This document shows positions 15,757 to 23,793 of a stretch of DNA of 64,000 bases, piece by piece (the first letter of the stretch is position 1; each line of letters opens with the position of its first letter). The stretch comes from Chloroflexota bacterium (GTDB lineage: Bacteria > Chloroflexota > Anaerolineae > Aggregatilineales > J027). The DNA is taken from contig JACRBG010000035.1 of assembly GCA_016234595.1 (NCBI GenBank), forward strand, positions 62,001 to 126,000, given 5' to 3'. The notes below the pieces were generated by a model. That model was given only the letters and a program-made list of their open reading frames with translations, was not told the DNA's origin and made no database searches. A program made the position numbers and the translations under genes.

Positions 15757-16770
15757 ATGAGTGAATTTATCCATCCCCCCGTCAATGGGCGGCTGTCCAT
15801 CATTATCCCCAACTGGAATGGCAAGCATCATCTGGAAACATGTTTGCCGTCGCTAGTGGCCCAAACCCATTCGGATATTGAAGTGATTATCGCCGATAAC
15901 GCCTCCACTGATGGCACACAGGCTTTTGTGGGTGAGCATTTTCCGCAATTTTTGATTGAGCAGCTACCGGAAAATCGCGGGTTTACAGGGGCATGTAATG
16001 CAGGGATGCGTGTGGCGACAGGTGAATTTATTGCCCTGCTCAACAACGATACTGAAGTTGACCCCAATTGGGCGGCGCAGGTCATTGCGGCGTTGGGGCG
16101 ACACCCTGAAGCGGGCTTTGTGGCCTCTAAAATGCTGCTGTTTGATCAGCGCGACACTTTCCATACCACGGGGGATTTTTATCGAGTGGATGGGCAACCG
16201 GGCAATCGTGGCGTATGGCAGCAAGACACAGGTCAATATGAAACGGAAGAATACGTTTTTTCGGCGTGCGGGGGGTCGAGCGTGTATCGGCGCAGCATGT
16301 TGGAAAAAATCGGCCTGCTGGACGATGATTTTTTCTTCTCGCTGGAGGATGTAGATTTAGCATGGCGGGCACAATTGCAAGGCTATCGCTGCATCTATGC
16401 CCCACAGGCGATTGTCTATCACAAATTGTCGGCGAGTGGTGGGGGTGCGACAGCCAGTTTTCACGACGGACGCAATACGCTTTACGTACTGATTAAAAAC
16501 TATCCGACGGCGCTATGGCGGCGCTATGGGTGGGTTGTGCTGCGCAATCAGTCCAAAATCGCGTGGTCGGCATTGCGGGCATGGCGTGGGGCTGCGGCGC
16601 GGGCCAAACTACGCGGTATGTTAGCTGGAATTTTGACCCTACCGCGTATGTTACCCAAACGCCGCGCCATCCAACAAAGCCGTTGTGTATCAATAGAGTA
16701 TCTGGAGTCGGTCTTGACTCCCGTGTATGATAAGCGCCACGCAAAACGCTCCAGCACATTCAAGTCCTGA
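15757..16770 (+). CDS. GT2 family glycosyltransferase (rhamnosyltransferase-like)
   Basis: A 337-residue GT-A fold glycosyltransferase that should transfer a sugar from a nucleotide donor. It shows LSIIIPNWNGKHHLETCL at residues 13-30, ADNASTDGT, the metal-binding area LLNNDTEVDP and the acceptor-site signature SLEDVDLAWRAQ. The C-terminal 80 residues are basic and may contact the membrane; no true membrane segment is seen. It starts three bases after the RmlD-like gene, suggesting coupling and a rhamnose-related donor, which is inference. Confidence 0.88.
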   Translation: MSEFIHPPVNGRLSIIIPNWNGKHHLETCLPSLVAQTHSDIEVIIADNASTDGTQAFVGEHFPQFLIEQLPENRGFTGACNAGMRVATGEFIALLNNDTEVDPNWAAQVIAALGRHPEAGFVASKMLLFDQRDTFHTTGDFYRVDGQPGNRGVWQQDTGQYETEEYVFSACGGSSVYRRSMLEKIGLLDDDFFFSLEDVDLAWRAQLQGYRCIYAPQAIVYHKLSASGGGATASFHDGRNTLYVLIKNYPTALWRRYGWVVLRNQSKIAWSALRAWRGAAARAKLRGMLAGILTLPRMLPKRRAIQQSRCVSIEYLESVLTPVYDKRHAKRSSTFKS

Positions 16771-16788
16771 GCGTAACAGGAGAATCAC

Positions 16789-17535
16789 GTGTCTGCCCAG
16801 AATTCGCCTTCGTTATCCCTTGTCATTCCGGCCTACAATGAAGCTGCGCCGGATCGCCTGCCTGCCAGTATCAGCCAAATCGCGGACTTTGTGCGTCAGC
16901 AAAGTTTTCCGATTGAGGTGATTATCGTCAATAACAATAGCAAAGACGATACTCAGCGGGTGATTGATGAGGCGGCGGCGGAATTTCCATTTATTAAGCC
17001 TATGTTCGAAGCAAAACAAGGCAAAGGGGCGGCAGTACATACTGGTATGATGGCGGCCCAGTATGAATATGTTTTTATTTGTGATGCTGATCTCTCCATG
17101 ACAGTAGAGCAAGTCCTAAAATTTTTGCCGCCCCAGCATGAACCCTATGATATTGCGATTGCCAGCCGCGAAGGGCCGGGTGCTAAACGGGTAGATGAGC
17201 CACCATCCCGCCATTTTATCGGGCGTGTATTTAACATGATTGTGCGGATTTTTGCCGTACACGGTTTCCAAGATACTCAATGTGGTTTTAAATGCTTCCG
17301 ACGTGAAATTGTGCATGATATCTGCCCCTATCAAACCATGCAGGGGTGGAGTTTTGATGTGGAATTACTGCACATTGCGCAAAAACGCGGTTACAAAATC
17401 GTGGATGTGCCGATTACGTGGTACTACAAAAACAACTCTAAAATTAAGCCTATCCGGGACAGTTATCATATGTTCCGCGATGTATTGTTGATTCGTTGGA
17501 ACAGCCTGCGGGGAAAATACAAACCCCAAAAGTAA
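16789..17535 (+). CDS. GT2 family glycosyltransferase (dolichyl-phosphate sugar synthase-like)
   Basis: A 248-residue GT2 enzyme resembling ALG5/DPM-type polyprenyl-phosphate glycosyltransferases, which charge a lipid carrier with one sugar on the cytoplasmic face. Signatures are LSLVIPAYNEA, VNNNSKDDT, QGKGAAVHTGM, the metal site ICDADLSM and DTQCGFKCF, followed by GWSFDVELL. The start is GTG at 16789 with AGGAG six bases upstream. It has no C-terminal membrane helices, unlike some bacterial relatives. It ends the three-gene unit that begins with the RmlD-like reductase and converges on the kinase gene. Confidence 0.88.
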   Translation: MSAQNSPSLSLVIPAYNEAAPDRLPASISQIADFVRQQSFPIEVIIVNNNSKDDTQRVIDEAAAEFPFIKPMFEAKQGKGAAVHTGMMAAQYEYVFICDADLSMTVEQVLKFLPPQHEPYDIAIASREGPGAKRVDEPPSRHFIGRVFNMIVRIFAVHGFQDTQCGFKCFRREIVHDICPYQTMQGWSFDVELLHIAQKRGYKIVDVPITWYYKNNSKIKPIRDSYHMFRDVLLIRWNSLRGKYKPQK

Positions 17536-17591
17536 ACGGGCCTGCCTTTTATAGCCAAGCCCGTCTTACCACAATTCAACCGAGGTTGATT

Positions 17592-20411
17592 CTAACCGCG
17601 CTCTTCATAATCCAATACGCAACGGAAGCCTATCGAGGCATAGCCATCGTTGGGTGGAATCCAGAAAGCCCGCATGGAAGTTCGTAAAAATTCATCATTG
17701 TCTTGATAGGAACCACCCCGAACAATGCGATTACCGTCCCCATCACCTTCCCGACCATCAGTAGCGTCATAGGGATAGGCGGCGAAAATTGAGTTTGTCC
17801 ACTCCCACACATTCCCGCTTAGATCATACGCCCCAACCCATGAAACACCATCGGGGTGGCTCCCCACAGGCCGGGCTTGGCTTCGACTATTGCCGAGGAA
17901 AGTCACATCATCAGGTTCAAATTCATTGCCCCAAGGATAGATCAAATTGGCGGGACCACGCGCCGCATATTCCCATTCGGCTTCAGTGGGAAGGCGGCCA
18001 CCGCGCATCTCACAATAGGCTTTGGCTTCGACCCATGAGACTTGTTCACGCGGGGCATTGGGGTCAGTAGTTACCGCACCTTTGGCCGCTTGCCCACCTA
18101 GTGAATCGAATTGAGCATTAGTGACCTCATATTGGTCAATCCAGAATGGGGTATCGAAGCAAATCTCTTGGGTAGGAGTTTCGGCATTCGCAATATCTTG
18201 GGGTGTGCCAGCCGAGATTGCGAGTGCCAATTGAGCCTCATCACTGCCCATGGTAAAACAACCTGCTGGAACAAAAACCATCGCCACATTGGCAAATTCC
18301 TGAATTTCAGGGGTAGACGAAGGCGTAGGTGTGGGGGTTGGTGGGCCAAGTACCGTCAGTAAATCTGATCGAATCCAGCCGGTTGTCCCGTCCGTCAACT
18401 CGACATTGAACCATGACCCATCTTCATTCGCCCCCAAAATCACAACACGGGTTCCTTGGCGAAGCGTTGCCAGAATATCTCCGGTTGTCCCCGGCTCACT
18501 GCGGACATTGACCTCACGGGTCGTCTGACCAATTTGGATGGCGGCAGCGATGGCTTGGGCGGTTTGAGTGGGAGCTGCTGCACTGGTCGCCGCAGCTTGC
18601 GTAGATTTAGCATCCGCCGTTGCATGGGAAGCAAGTGTCTCCACTGCATTTTGAGTAGCAGCTTGGTGAGTGCCCACAGCCGACTCAGCGGTTTGGGTAG
18701 CAGCAGCATTAGTGGTGGCTTCCACATCAAGGCTCGGTGAAGCCGTTGCGGTTGAGGTGGCAGTCGCTTGGGGTGACGGGCTATTGCTTGGTTGGGCAGT
18801 CGCGGTGGGGGATGGGGTAGCTGTCGGGAATAGGGTAATAGTTGGTGAGGGTGTATTGGTCACCTGACCACCCTGTGCCGCCGATGTCTGTTCAGAATTA
18901 ATCGTGGCGCGGGCCTCTAATGTCTCGACTGCGTTCGGTGTATTGGTACGAGTAGCCGTTGGGGAGAAATTAGCAGTAGCCGTGGCCGTTGGGCTGGCTG
19001 GAGTAGTTTCCGTTGGCGCGTCTGTCACTTGGTTAACGGCCACAGCCGTTCCACTATCTGTAGTGGCGTGGGCAAGCTGAGTCAAAACAGCCTCAATGGT
19101 TTGTGTTGCATCAGCGGGGGTCTGAGCTTGGGCGGTAGCAGTCAACAACCCTTGGGCCACTATGAAGGGGTCTAGCGTTGCTTCGGCAGTGTGGGTAGGT
19201 ATATCGCCCGATTGCCTATTATCATCCTGCCCGCCGTTCTGCATGACCAAAATAATGCCTACAATGATGATAATAGCAGCAACCAAGCCCAGCCCAGCTA
19301 TCGGTAGCCAATTTCGGCTAGAGGATGTGGGCGTGGGAGGTTGAGGCGGCACAGTTGGTGGCGTCCCTGATGTGATAGAGGATGACGCAGGGGTTGGGGT
19401 TTTATCCGCAGGTATATCTGGCAAAGTCGCCTGAAAAGCTCCGGCCATATTGAGGTCGGGTGGGGTAAAGGTTGGCCCATCCACAGGTGTTGACTGAAGG
19501 GGAATATTCAGACGACGGATTGGAAGAGGTGTTAAGAAAAATCCGGTGGGCTGCTGGCTTGTGATACCCTGTACCGCCTCATCAAGTGCTTTGGCAAACG
19601 CAACGGTATTTGAAAAACGTGCACTTGGTTCTTTGGCAAAAGCACGGTCAAAAATAGGCTGCACTGCTTCTGGCAAATCGGCCCGATAATTATGAATAGG
19701 CGTTGGCTCATCAAACATATGCTTGTGCATCAATTGATAGGGTGAATCCGCCTCGAAAGGCATCTTGCCCGTCAACATAGCAAAGACCAACACCGCCAGT
19801 GCATACTGGTCAGCCGCAGGGCCAATTTCCGCCCCCCGCCATTGTTCCGGGGCCATGTAGGAAGGTGTGCCCATCGCCACCCCCGTCCCGGTGAGGGCAC
19901 TGGTCGCGTTTAACAGTTTGGCGATCCCAAAATCCACAATAAAGGGTGTACCCTGACTGTCAAACATGATGTTATTGGCTTTGATGTCGCGGTGAATAAC
20001 GCCTTTACTGTGGGCATAATCCAAGGCGCTTGCCAACTGACGTGTGATTTGGGCGGTTTCTTGCAGCGACGGCAAGGGACGGTGTTCTTCAACACTATGG
20101 GCCAAGCGATCCGCAAGCGTTCCCCCCGTTAATTGACGCATGACGACAAAACTGATGCCGGCCTGTGTGCCATAATCATAAACGGGGACGATATTTTGAT
20201 GCTCTAGGGCTGCTGCGGTACGCGCCTCACGGGTGAAGCGTTCCATATACCCCGATTGGCCTGCCAATGAAGCTGGCAGCACTTTGACAGCCACCTCGCG
20301 GTCAAGAGTGCGTTGATAGGCTCGATAAACCGCGCCCATCCCACCTTCGCCCAGCAGTTCGCGCAGTTCATATTGGCCCAGTGTTTGCCCTGCAAGGTTC
20401 TGAATGCTCAT
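17592..20411 (-). CDS. Ser/Thr kinase receptor with SH3b and formylglycine-generating-enzyme-like domain
   Basis: A 939-residue transmembrane kinase. Residues about 13-270 are a complete Hanks kinase: GEGGMGAVYRAY, the Lys of VAVKVL, HRDIKANN and DFGIAK, then MAPEQW. A membrane helix lies at about 367-389 (LGLVAAIIIIVGIILVM). A long Thr/Ala/Pro linker runs to about 625, followed by an SH3b domain (about 625-690, VNVRSEPGTTGDI) and an FGE-sulfatase-like domain (about 705-935, FVPAGCFTMGSD, EAEWEYAARG, GNVWEWTN, GFRC). The paired catalytic cysteines of true formylglycine-generating enzymes are not seen before GFRC, so the outer domain is more likely a binding module. The kinase should face the cytoplasm. 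It lies after the BMC operon on the same strand, separated by a pseudogene. Confidence 0.9.
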   Translation of the reverse strand: MSIQNLAGQTLGQYELRELLGEGGMGAVYRAYQRTLDREVAVKVLPASLAGQSGYMERFTREARTAAALEHQNIVPVYDYGTQAGISFVVMRQLTGGTLADRLAHSVEEHRPLPSLQETAQITRQLASALDYAHSKGVIHRDIKANNIMFDSQGTPFIVDFGIAKLLNATSALTGTGVAMGTPSYMAPEQWRGAEIGPAADQYALAVLVFAMLTGKMPFEADSPYQLMHKHMFDEPTPIHNYRADLPEAVQPIFDRAFAKEPSARFSNTVAFAKALDEAVQGITSQQPTGFFLTPLPIRRLNIPLQSTPVDGPTFTPPDLNMAGAFQATLPDIPADKTPTPASSSITSGTPPTVPPQPPTPTSSSRNWLPIAGLGLVAAIIIIVGIILVMQNGGQDDNRQSGDIPTHTAEATLDPFIVAQGLLTATAQAQTPADATQTIEAVLTQLAHATTDSGTAVAVNQVTDAPTETTPASPTATATANFSPTATRTNTPNAVETLEARATINSEQTSAAQGGQVTNTPSPTITLFPTATPSPTATAQPSNSPSPQATATSTATASPSLDVEATTNAAATQTAESAVGTHQAATQNAVETLASHATADAKSTQAAATSAAAPTQTAQAIAAAIQIGQTTREVNVRSEPGTTGDILATLRQGTRVVILGANEDGSWFNVELTDGTTGWIRSDLLTVLGPPTPTPTPSSTPEIQEFANVAMVFVPAGCFTMGSDEAQLALAISAGTPQDIANAETPTQEICFDTPFWIDQYEVTNAQFDSLGGQAAKGAVTTDPNAPREQVSWVEAKAYCEMRGGRLPTEAEWEYAARGPANLIYPWGNEFEPDDVTFLGNSRSQARPVGSHPDGVSWVGAYDLSGNVWEWTNSIFAAYPYDATDGREGDGDGNRIVRGGSYQDNDEFLRTSMRAFWIPPNDGYASIGFRCVLDYEERG

Positions 20412-20438
20412 AGATAGATCGCCTGACTGAACTTAGTG

Positions 20439-20588
20439 CTACAGCAGTTCGATAAATTCATCAACGGTTAGCCCTGCTTGATTGATAATGGCACGGAGTG
20501 TACCGAGTCACAGTTCTTTATGATTGGGTACGGAAATGGTCATTTTAGGGTTATCACGCTTGAAATCATATGACTCCCTTTTTGAATT
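20439..20588 (-). pseudogene. Degraded hicA toxin remnant (C-terminal part, internal stop)
   Basis: Fifty codons in the same frame as the preceding BMC vertex gene, starting directly after its stop. The translation KMTISVPNHKEL, then a TGA, then LGTLRAIINQAGLTVDEF matches the end of HicA mRNA interferases (family form VTVP-H-KELKxGTLRSILRQAGLSVEEF). The TGA stands where HicA usually has Arg or Lys, one step from CGA. The N-terminal half is missing and no hicB is adjacent. It is almost certainly non-functional, and shows that the BMC operon's end was joined to a toxin-antitoxin relic. Confidence 0.72.
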
Positions 20589-20870
20589 TCAGCCTATTCC
20601 ATACTGTTCAACATCATCCACAATACCTACTATGACGGCGCGAACAGGGGCAGTGTTCCCAGCGCGTAAAATCTGACGTGCGCCCGTGCCCTCGTCAAAC
20701 ACCAAGACAAAGTCCCCCACCCCAGCCTGCACATCATCTACGGCGATGTCATAAGTAGGGGTTGGCTGATGATCTAAATCAAGCCGTTGCACCAACATCA
20801 GCTTACGGCCTTCAAAAAAGGGATGTTTGATGGTGGCGACCACATTACCAACGACCCGCGCCAAGTACAT
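20589..20870 (-). CDS. BMC vertex protein (BMC-P, EutN/CcmL family), third copy
   Basis: A 93-residue pentameric vertex protein of a bacterial microcompartment. It has the family opening MYLARVVGNVVATIKHP, the core GRKLMLVQRLD, AVDDVQAGVGDFVLVFDEG (family form A-D-x-x-GAGxGExVLV) and the closing AVIVGIVDDVE. Such proteins cap the icosahedral corners of the shell. GGAGGAAG, inside the end of the previous gene, precedes the ATG by eight bases. It is the last intact gene of the BMC operon; its stop is followed in the same frame by the hicA remnant. Confidence 0.93.
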   Translation of the reverse strand: MYLARVVGNVVATIKHPFFEGRKLMLVQRLDLDHQPTPTYDIAVDDVQAGVGDFVLVFDEGTGARQILRAGNTAPVRAVIVGIVDDVEQYGIG

Positions 20871-20873
20871 GGA

Positions 20874-21161
20874 TTATTCTTCCTCCGGTAACAAAGGAGC
20901 ATGGACATCGTCCACAATGCCAACAATCGCCGCATCCACCGGAACGAAACTTTCGTCTAGGGCAAGGGCGGCCTCCCGGCTGGCAACAACAAATACCAAC
21001 TCACCCAAGCCAGCTTGGCGGGTGGCATCCACCGCGACATAGGGTTCACCGGATGGTAGGCGGCGTTCATCAAGGGGCTGGACGATGAGAAATTTCACGC
21101 CCTCCAACCCCTCGGCTTTGCGGGTCGAAACCAATGTACCAATGACCCATGCAAATTTCAT
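20874..21161 (-). CDS. BMC vertex protein (BMC-P, EutN/CcmL family), second copy
   Basis: A 95-residue EutN/CcmL-type vertex protein: MKFAWVIGTLVSTRKAEGLEG, KFLIVQPLDE, ATRQAGLGELVFVVASREA and AAIVGIVDDV. It ends in an acidic tail (PLLPEEE) absent from the other two copies. Its ATG overlaps the stop of the first copy in an ATGA arrangement, so translation is probably coupled. The three vertex proteins are clearly different from each other, as in some characterised shells with three BMC-P genes, and may form different pentamers or cap different vertices. Confidence 0.93.
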   Translation of the reverse strand: MKFAWVIGTLVSTRKAEGLEGVKFLIVQPLDERRLPSGEPYVAVDATRQAGLGELVFVVASREAALALDESFVPVDAAIVGIVDDVHAPLLPEEE

Positions 21162-21466
21162 GTGGACGCGCCTTTGTTGCCCTTTTGATATTTCACGTCG
21201 CCGCCGACCTCAACAGTATCCACAATCGCCATTATAACAGCATCGGCAGGGCGGTCTTTGGTGGCTTCGGTTTGGCGAGCCGAACTGCCCGTGCAGTAGA
21301 GCACGACCTCACCCGGCCCAGCCCCGACAGAATCCAGCGCAACGAGATAGCCACTACCGAGTTTGCCATCCAACCCAAAGGGGCGCAGGATGAGCATTTT
21401 TAGACCATCGAGGCGCTGGCTTTTTTGGGTCGCCACGACTGTGCCAACGACCTGAGCCAATTGCAT
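21158..21466 (-). CDS. BMC vertex protein (BMC-P, EutN/CcmL family), first copy
   Basis: A 102-residue EutN/CcmL-type protein: MQLAQVVGTVVATQKSQRLDG, KMLILRPFGLDGK, ALDSVGAGPGEVVLYCTGSSARQ (closest of the three to the EutN consensus) and ADAVIMAIVDTVEVGG. A basic tail (KYQKGNKGAST) extends past the usual end. It starts five bases after the shell-hexamer gene's stop and overlaps the next vertex gene by four bases. Confidence 0.93.
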   Translation of the reverse strand: MQLAQVVGTVVATQKSQRLDGLKMLILRPFGLDGKLGSGYLVALDSVGAGPGEVVLYCTGSSARQTEATKDRPADAVIMAIVDTVEVGGDVKYQKGNKGAST

Positions 21467-21471
21467 AGTGA

Positions 21472-21777
21472 TTAGTCCACGTCTGAATCAGAAACGGAGT
21501 CGGCACGACCCAGCGGCATAATCTTATCTACATTGGCATGGGGCCGTGGGATGACATGCACCGCGACCACTTCACCAATTTTTTCCGCCCCACGCACACC
21601 GGCTTCAACGGCGGCTTTGACTGCGGCAACATCACCACGCACGACGGCGGTAACATAACCACCGCCGGTTTTCTCATAGCTGACCAGTTCGACACGGGCC
21701 GCTTTCACCATCGCGTCTGCTGCCTCGACGAGGGCCGCGAAGCTCTTGCATTCAATCATTCCGAGTGCATCCGACAT
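21472..21777 (-). CDS. BMC hexameric shell protein (BMC-H)
   Basis: A 101-residue single-domain shell protein. The family pattern is complete: [24 protein letters not shown], then [29 protein letters not shown], then [19 protein letters not shown]. The pore loop should be the KTGGG stretch (about residues 36-40), small and uncharged. The acidic tail SVSDSDVD is unusual and may face one side of the shell. AAGGAGC eight bases before the ATG is the best ribosome binding site in the operon, fitting the need for a large excess of hexamer. It is the only BMC-H in the window, and no BMC-T is seen. Confidence 0.96.
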   Translation of the reverse strand: MSDALGMIECKSFAALVEAADAMVKAARVELVSYEKTGGGYVTAVVRGDVAAVKAAVEAGVRGAEKIGEVVAVHVIPRPHANVDKIMPLGRADSVSDSDVD

Positions 21778-21812
21778 TGAAATTGCTCCTTAAAATTTGA
21801 ACGTGAAATAAA

Positions 21813-22724
21813 TCAATAGGCGCTGCGTGATGTCCCGCCCGCCGATTTTTTGCCGCTGGCCTCTTGCACAATCCGCACCCCGGCACTAGCCCCAATACGG
21901 GTCGCTCCGGCGGCAACCATCTTTTTAGCGTCTTCATAGTTCCGCACCCCGCCTGATGCCTTCACGCCCATTTCTGACCCGACAACATAACGCATTAGGG
22001 CCACATCAGCGGCGGTTGCCCCACCCCCACCGAAACCTGTCGAGGTCTTTACAAAATCAGCCTCGGCAACTTTGGCGATTTGGCAGGCGGCAACCTTTTC
22101 TTCATCGTTGAGCAGGGAGGTTTCCAGAATCACTTTACACAAGGCATTGGCAGCATGGGTCACATTCACCACCGACGCAATATCTTTCAGCAGCAGCTTG
22201 TAATCACCGGATTTTAACGCCCCGACGTTCAGCACCATGTCAATTTCGGTTGCCCCCTCACCGAGGGCTTTTTGGGCTTCAAAGGCTTTGACTTCTGGCG
22301 GAGTCGCCCCTAACGGAAAACCGACCACCGTACAGACTTTGACATCCGACCCCTTTAATAGATCAGCACACAATTTGACATGGGTGGGGTTGACACACAC
22401 CGATGCAAAATGATAACTGCGGGCTTCATGGCATAGTTGGGCAATTTGGTCAGGCGTAGCGTCGGGTTTTAATAAGGTATGGTCAATCAGGCGGGCCACT
22501 TCTTGGTCAGCAGGCACTGCCCCCGGCACCGAGGTAAACCGACTTGCCCCCACCTCTTTGAGTTGCCGCACTTCTTTGGGCCGATCCGCCACACAGCGCC
22601 CGTCGCTGCAATCGCCAGCCGGTTTAGCGGAGGCAGGTTGTGGTTTGTCCGTTTGCAGACCTGCCAAGACTTGTTTAGTAATTTGATCCACCAGCTTGTC
22701 TAGCTGGGCATTATTCATGGTCAC
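21813..22724 (-). CDS. deoC: Deoxyribose-phosphate aldolase, BMC-associated form
   Basis: A 303-residue class I aldolase that splits 2-deoxyribose-5-phosphate into acetaldehyde and glyceraldehyde-3-phosphate. The catalytic domain starts near residue 80 ([15 protein letters not shown]) and keeps [16 protein letters not shown], the Schiff-base Lys in DFVKTSTGF and the second Lys in GVKASGGVR. Ordinary DeoC is about 220-260 residues. The extra N-terminus has a helix ([18 protein letters not shown], residues 6-23) of the encapsulation-peptide type and a Cys pair (CSDGRC). A short tail ([12 protein letters not shown]) follows the core. The GTG start at 22724 overlaps the rpiB stop by four bases, and AAAGGG lies nine bases upstream; ATG 22718 is the alternative. 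Confidence 0.93.
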   Translation of the reverse strand: MTMNNAQLDKLVDQITKQVLAGLQTDKPQPASAKPAGDCSDGRCVADRPKEVRQLKEVGASRFTSVPGAVPADQEVARLIDHTLLKPDATPDQIAQLCHEARSYHFASVCVNPTHVKLCADLLKGSDVKVCTVVGFPLGATPPEVKAFEAQKALGEGATEIDMVLNVGALKSGDYKLLLKDIASVVNVTHAANALCKVILETSLLNDEEKVAACQIAKVAEADFVKTSTGFGGGGATAADVALMRYVVGSEMGVKASGGVRNYEDAKKMVAAGATRIGASAGVRIVQEASGKKSAGGTSRSAY

Positions 22725-23440
22725 GTTTTAGTACCCTTTAAATACCGATATTCAATCTGCATGATTTTATTCACACGGCGGGCATGTCTGCCACCTGCAA
22801 ATTCGGTTGTGAGCCATGTTTGTACAATTTGCTTGGCTAGTGCCTCGCCAATTAACCCTGCGCCTAGTGTCAACACATTCGCGTCATTATGTTCGCGGCT
22901 GTTGATAGCAGTGGTGTTATCATAACATAAAGCAGCGCGAACCCCCGGCACTTTGTTGGCAGCCATCGAACTGCCGATGCCCGCGCCATCAATCAAAATG
23001 CCGCGCCATGCCTTACCTTGACTGACTGCTAGACCGACAGCATGGGCAAAATCGGGATAATCTACGGCGTCACGGCTGTTTGTGCCTAAATCTAAGATGC
23101 TATATCCCTCGGCCTTCAAAAATTCCTTGAGGATTTCTTTGAGGGGGTAACCACCATGATCGGCTCCGAGTGCCACAATGGATGCTTGAGGTGAAACAGG
23201 ATTGATTTCTGGTTGGGGGCCCGCATCATGGGCAATTAATTCAATGCGACGCATGAGGGTGGCCTCGCGTGCCAATGGAGTTAGAATTGCCCCGGCGGGT
23301 ACGCGGAAACTGGTTCCCGGCGGCACAGCATTCAAATCATCCTCAGTAATTAGGCGGCGCTGTTCACCGGAATTAGTATCTAGGCCAAGTTCGCGTTGGA
23401 GAGCTTCGCGCACTAATTGGCGAATTTGATCTTCGTTCAC
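22721..23440 (-). CDS. rpiB: RpiB/LacAB-type sugar-phosphate isomerase, BMC-associated form
   Basis: A 239-residue protein with an RpiB core from about residue 85 ([17 protein letters not shown]). RpiB interconverts ribose-5-phosphate and ribulose-5-phosphate. Core motifs are [27 protein letters not shown], the ring-opening His in [10 protein letters not shown] and GGRHARRV. The catalytic Cys of E. coli RpiB (C66 in ILICGTG) is Asp here (ILIDGAG). The first 85 residues are extra: a helix [17 protein letters not shown] (residues 2-18) typical of BMC encapsulation peptides, then [18 protein letters not shown] and [11 protein letters not shown], a segment seen at the N-termini of other BMC proteins. 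The GTG start directly follows the TGA of the Imm17-like gene, with AGGTGG as the ribosome binding site. Confidence 0.9.
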   Translation of the reverse strand: MNEDQIRQLVREALQRELGLDTNSGEQRRLITEDDLNAVPPGTSFRVPAGAILTPLAREATLMRRIELIAHDAGPQPEINPVSPQASIVALGADHGGYPLKEILKEFLKAEGYSILDLGTNSRDAVDYPDFAHAVGLAVSQGKAWRGILIDGAGIGSSMAANKVPGVRAALCYDNTTAINSREHNDANVLTLGAGLIGEALAKQIVQTWLTTEFAGGRHARRVNKIMQIEYRYLKGTKT

Positions 23441-23653
23441 TCAACTACCACCTAAATAGAACATTATGCTCAGGCCAACAAGAAAAAATCCTAAAAGCAC
23501 ATAGAAAATTCTTGCGCCGAACCGCCCAAACAATTTAACAAAAAATCGGGCGCGATAGTTATTCATGAACCAATTCCAGTCCATGACCGCCGCTACAATG
23601 GTAAATACGCCTGCCCCAAACATGAGTAAAAATGTCAGCAAATCGCTATTCAT
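23441..23653 (-). CDS. Imm17-like small membrane protein, second copy
   Basis: A 70-residue protein with two membrane helices (about residues 6-24 and 46-66) around a basic loop (NNYRARFFVKLFGRFGAR). The pattern D-W-N-W-F-M-N-N...GR-G-ARIFY-LLG resembles the Imm17 family, named as immunity proteins in polymorphic toxin systems; that role is not tested here. Its stop codon is immediately followed by the GTG of rpiB, and rpiB's ribosome binding site lies within this gene, so the two are translationally coupled. It is therefore part of the BMC operon by position. A function in anchoring or positioning the compartment is speculation. Confidence 0.75.
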   Translation of the reverse strand: MNSDLLTFLLMFGAGVFTIVAAVMDWNWFMNNYRARFFVKLFGRFGARIFYVLLGFFLVGLSIMFYLGGS

Positions 23654-23742
23654 ACGTCTCTATCAAAGGGTTAAAATATTGCAGCTATTGTACAGCAGAA
23701 ATGAGACTAGGAATAATTGTTGCTTGGAGGGTGTTTGAGATT

Positions 23743-23780
23743 AACCCCAACATCCTCACATCTAGGGGGATGCTAGGGTT
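23743..23780 (-). other. Imperfect inverted repeat between the two Imm17-like genes
   Basis: AACCCCAACATCC (23743-23755) can pair with GGATGCTAGGGTT (23768-23780), 11 of 13 positions, around a 12-base loop. No T run follows on the minus strand, so it is not a standard terminator. It could be an RNA-processing or attenuation hairpin that sets different levels for the first Imm17-like gene and the rest of the operon. Confidence 0.4.
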
Positions 23781-23793
23781 TTGGGTAGTGGCT

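Noticed and set aside
17592-20411. C-terminal domain considered as a true formylglycine-generating enzyme
   Set aside because: The fold signature is present, but the catalytic cysteine pair is not visible and no sulfatase gene is nearby.
20439-20588. hicA remnant considered as an active toxin with TGA recoding
   Set aside because: The N-terminal half is missing, no selenocysteine signal is seen and no hicB is adjacent.
20589-21777. Shell genes considered as a carboxysome
   Set aside because: No RuBisCO, carbonic anhydrase or CsoS2/CcmM-type genes are present; the cargo genes are deoC and rpiB.
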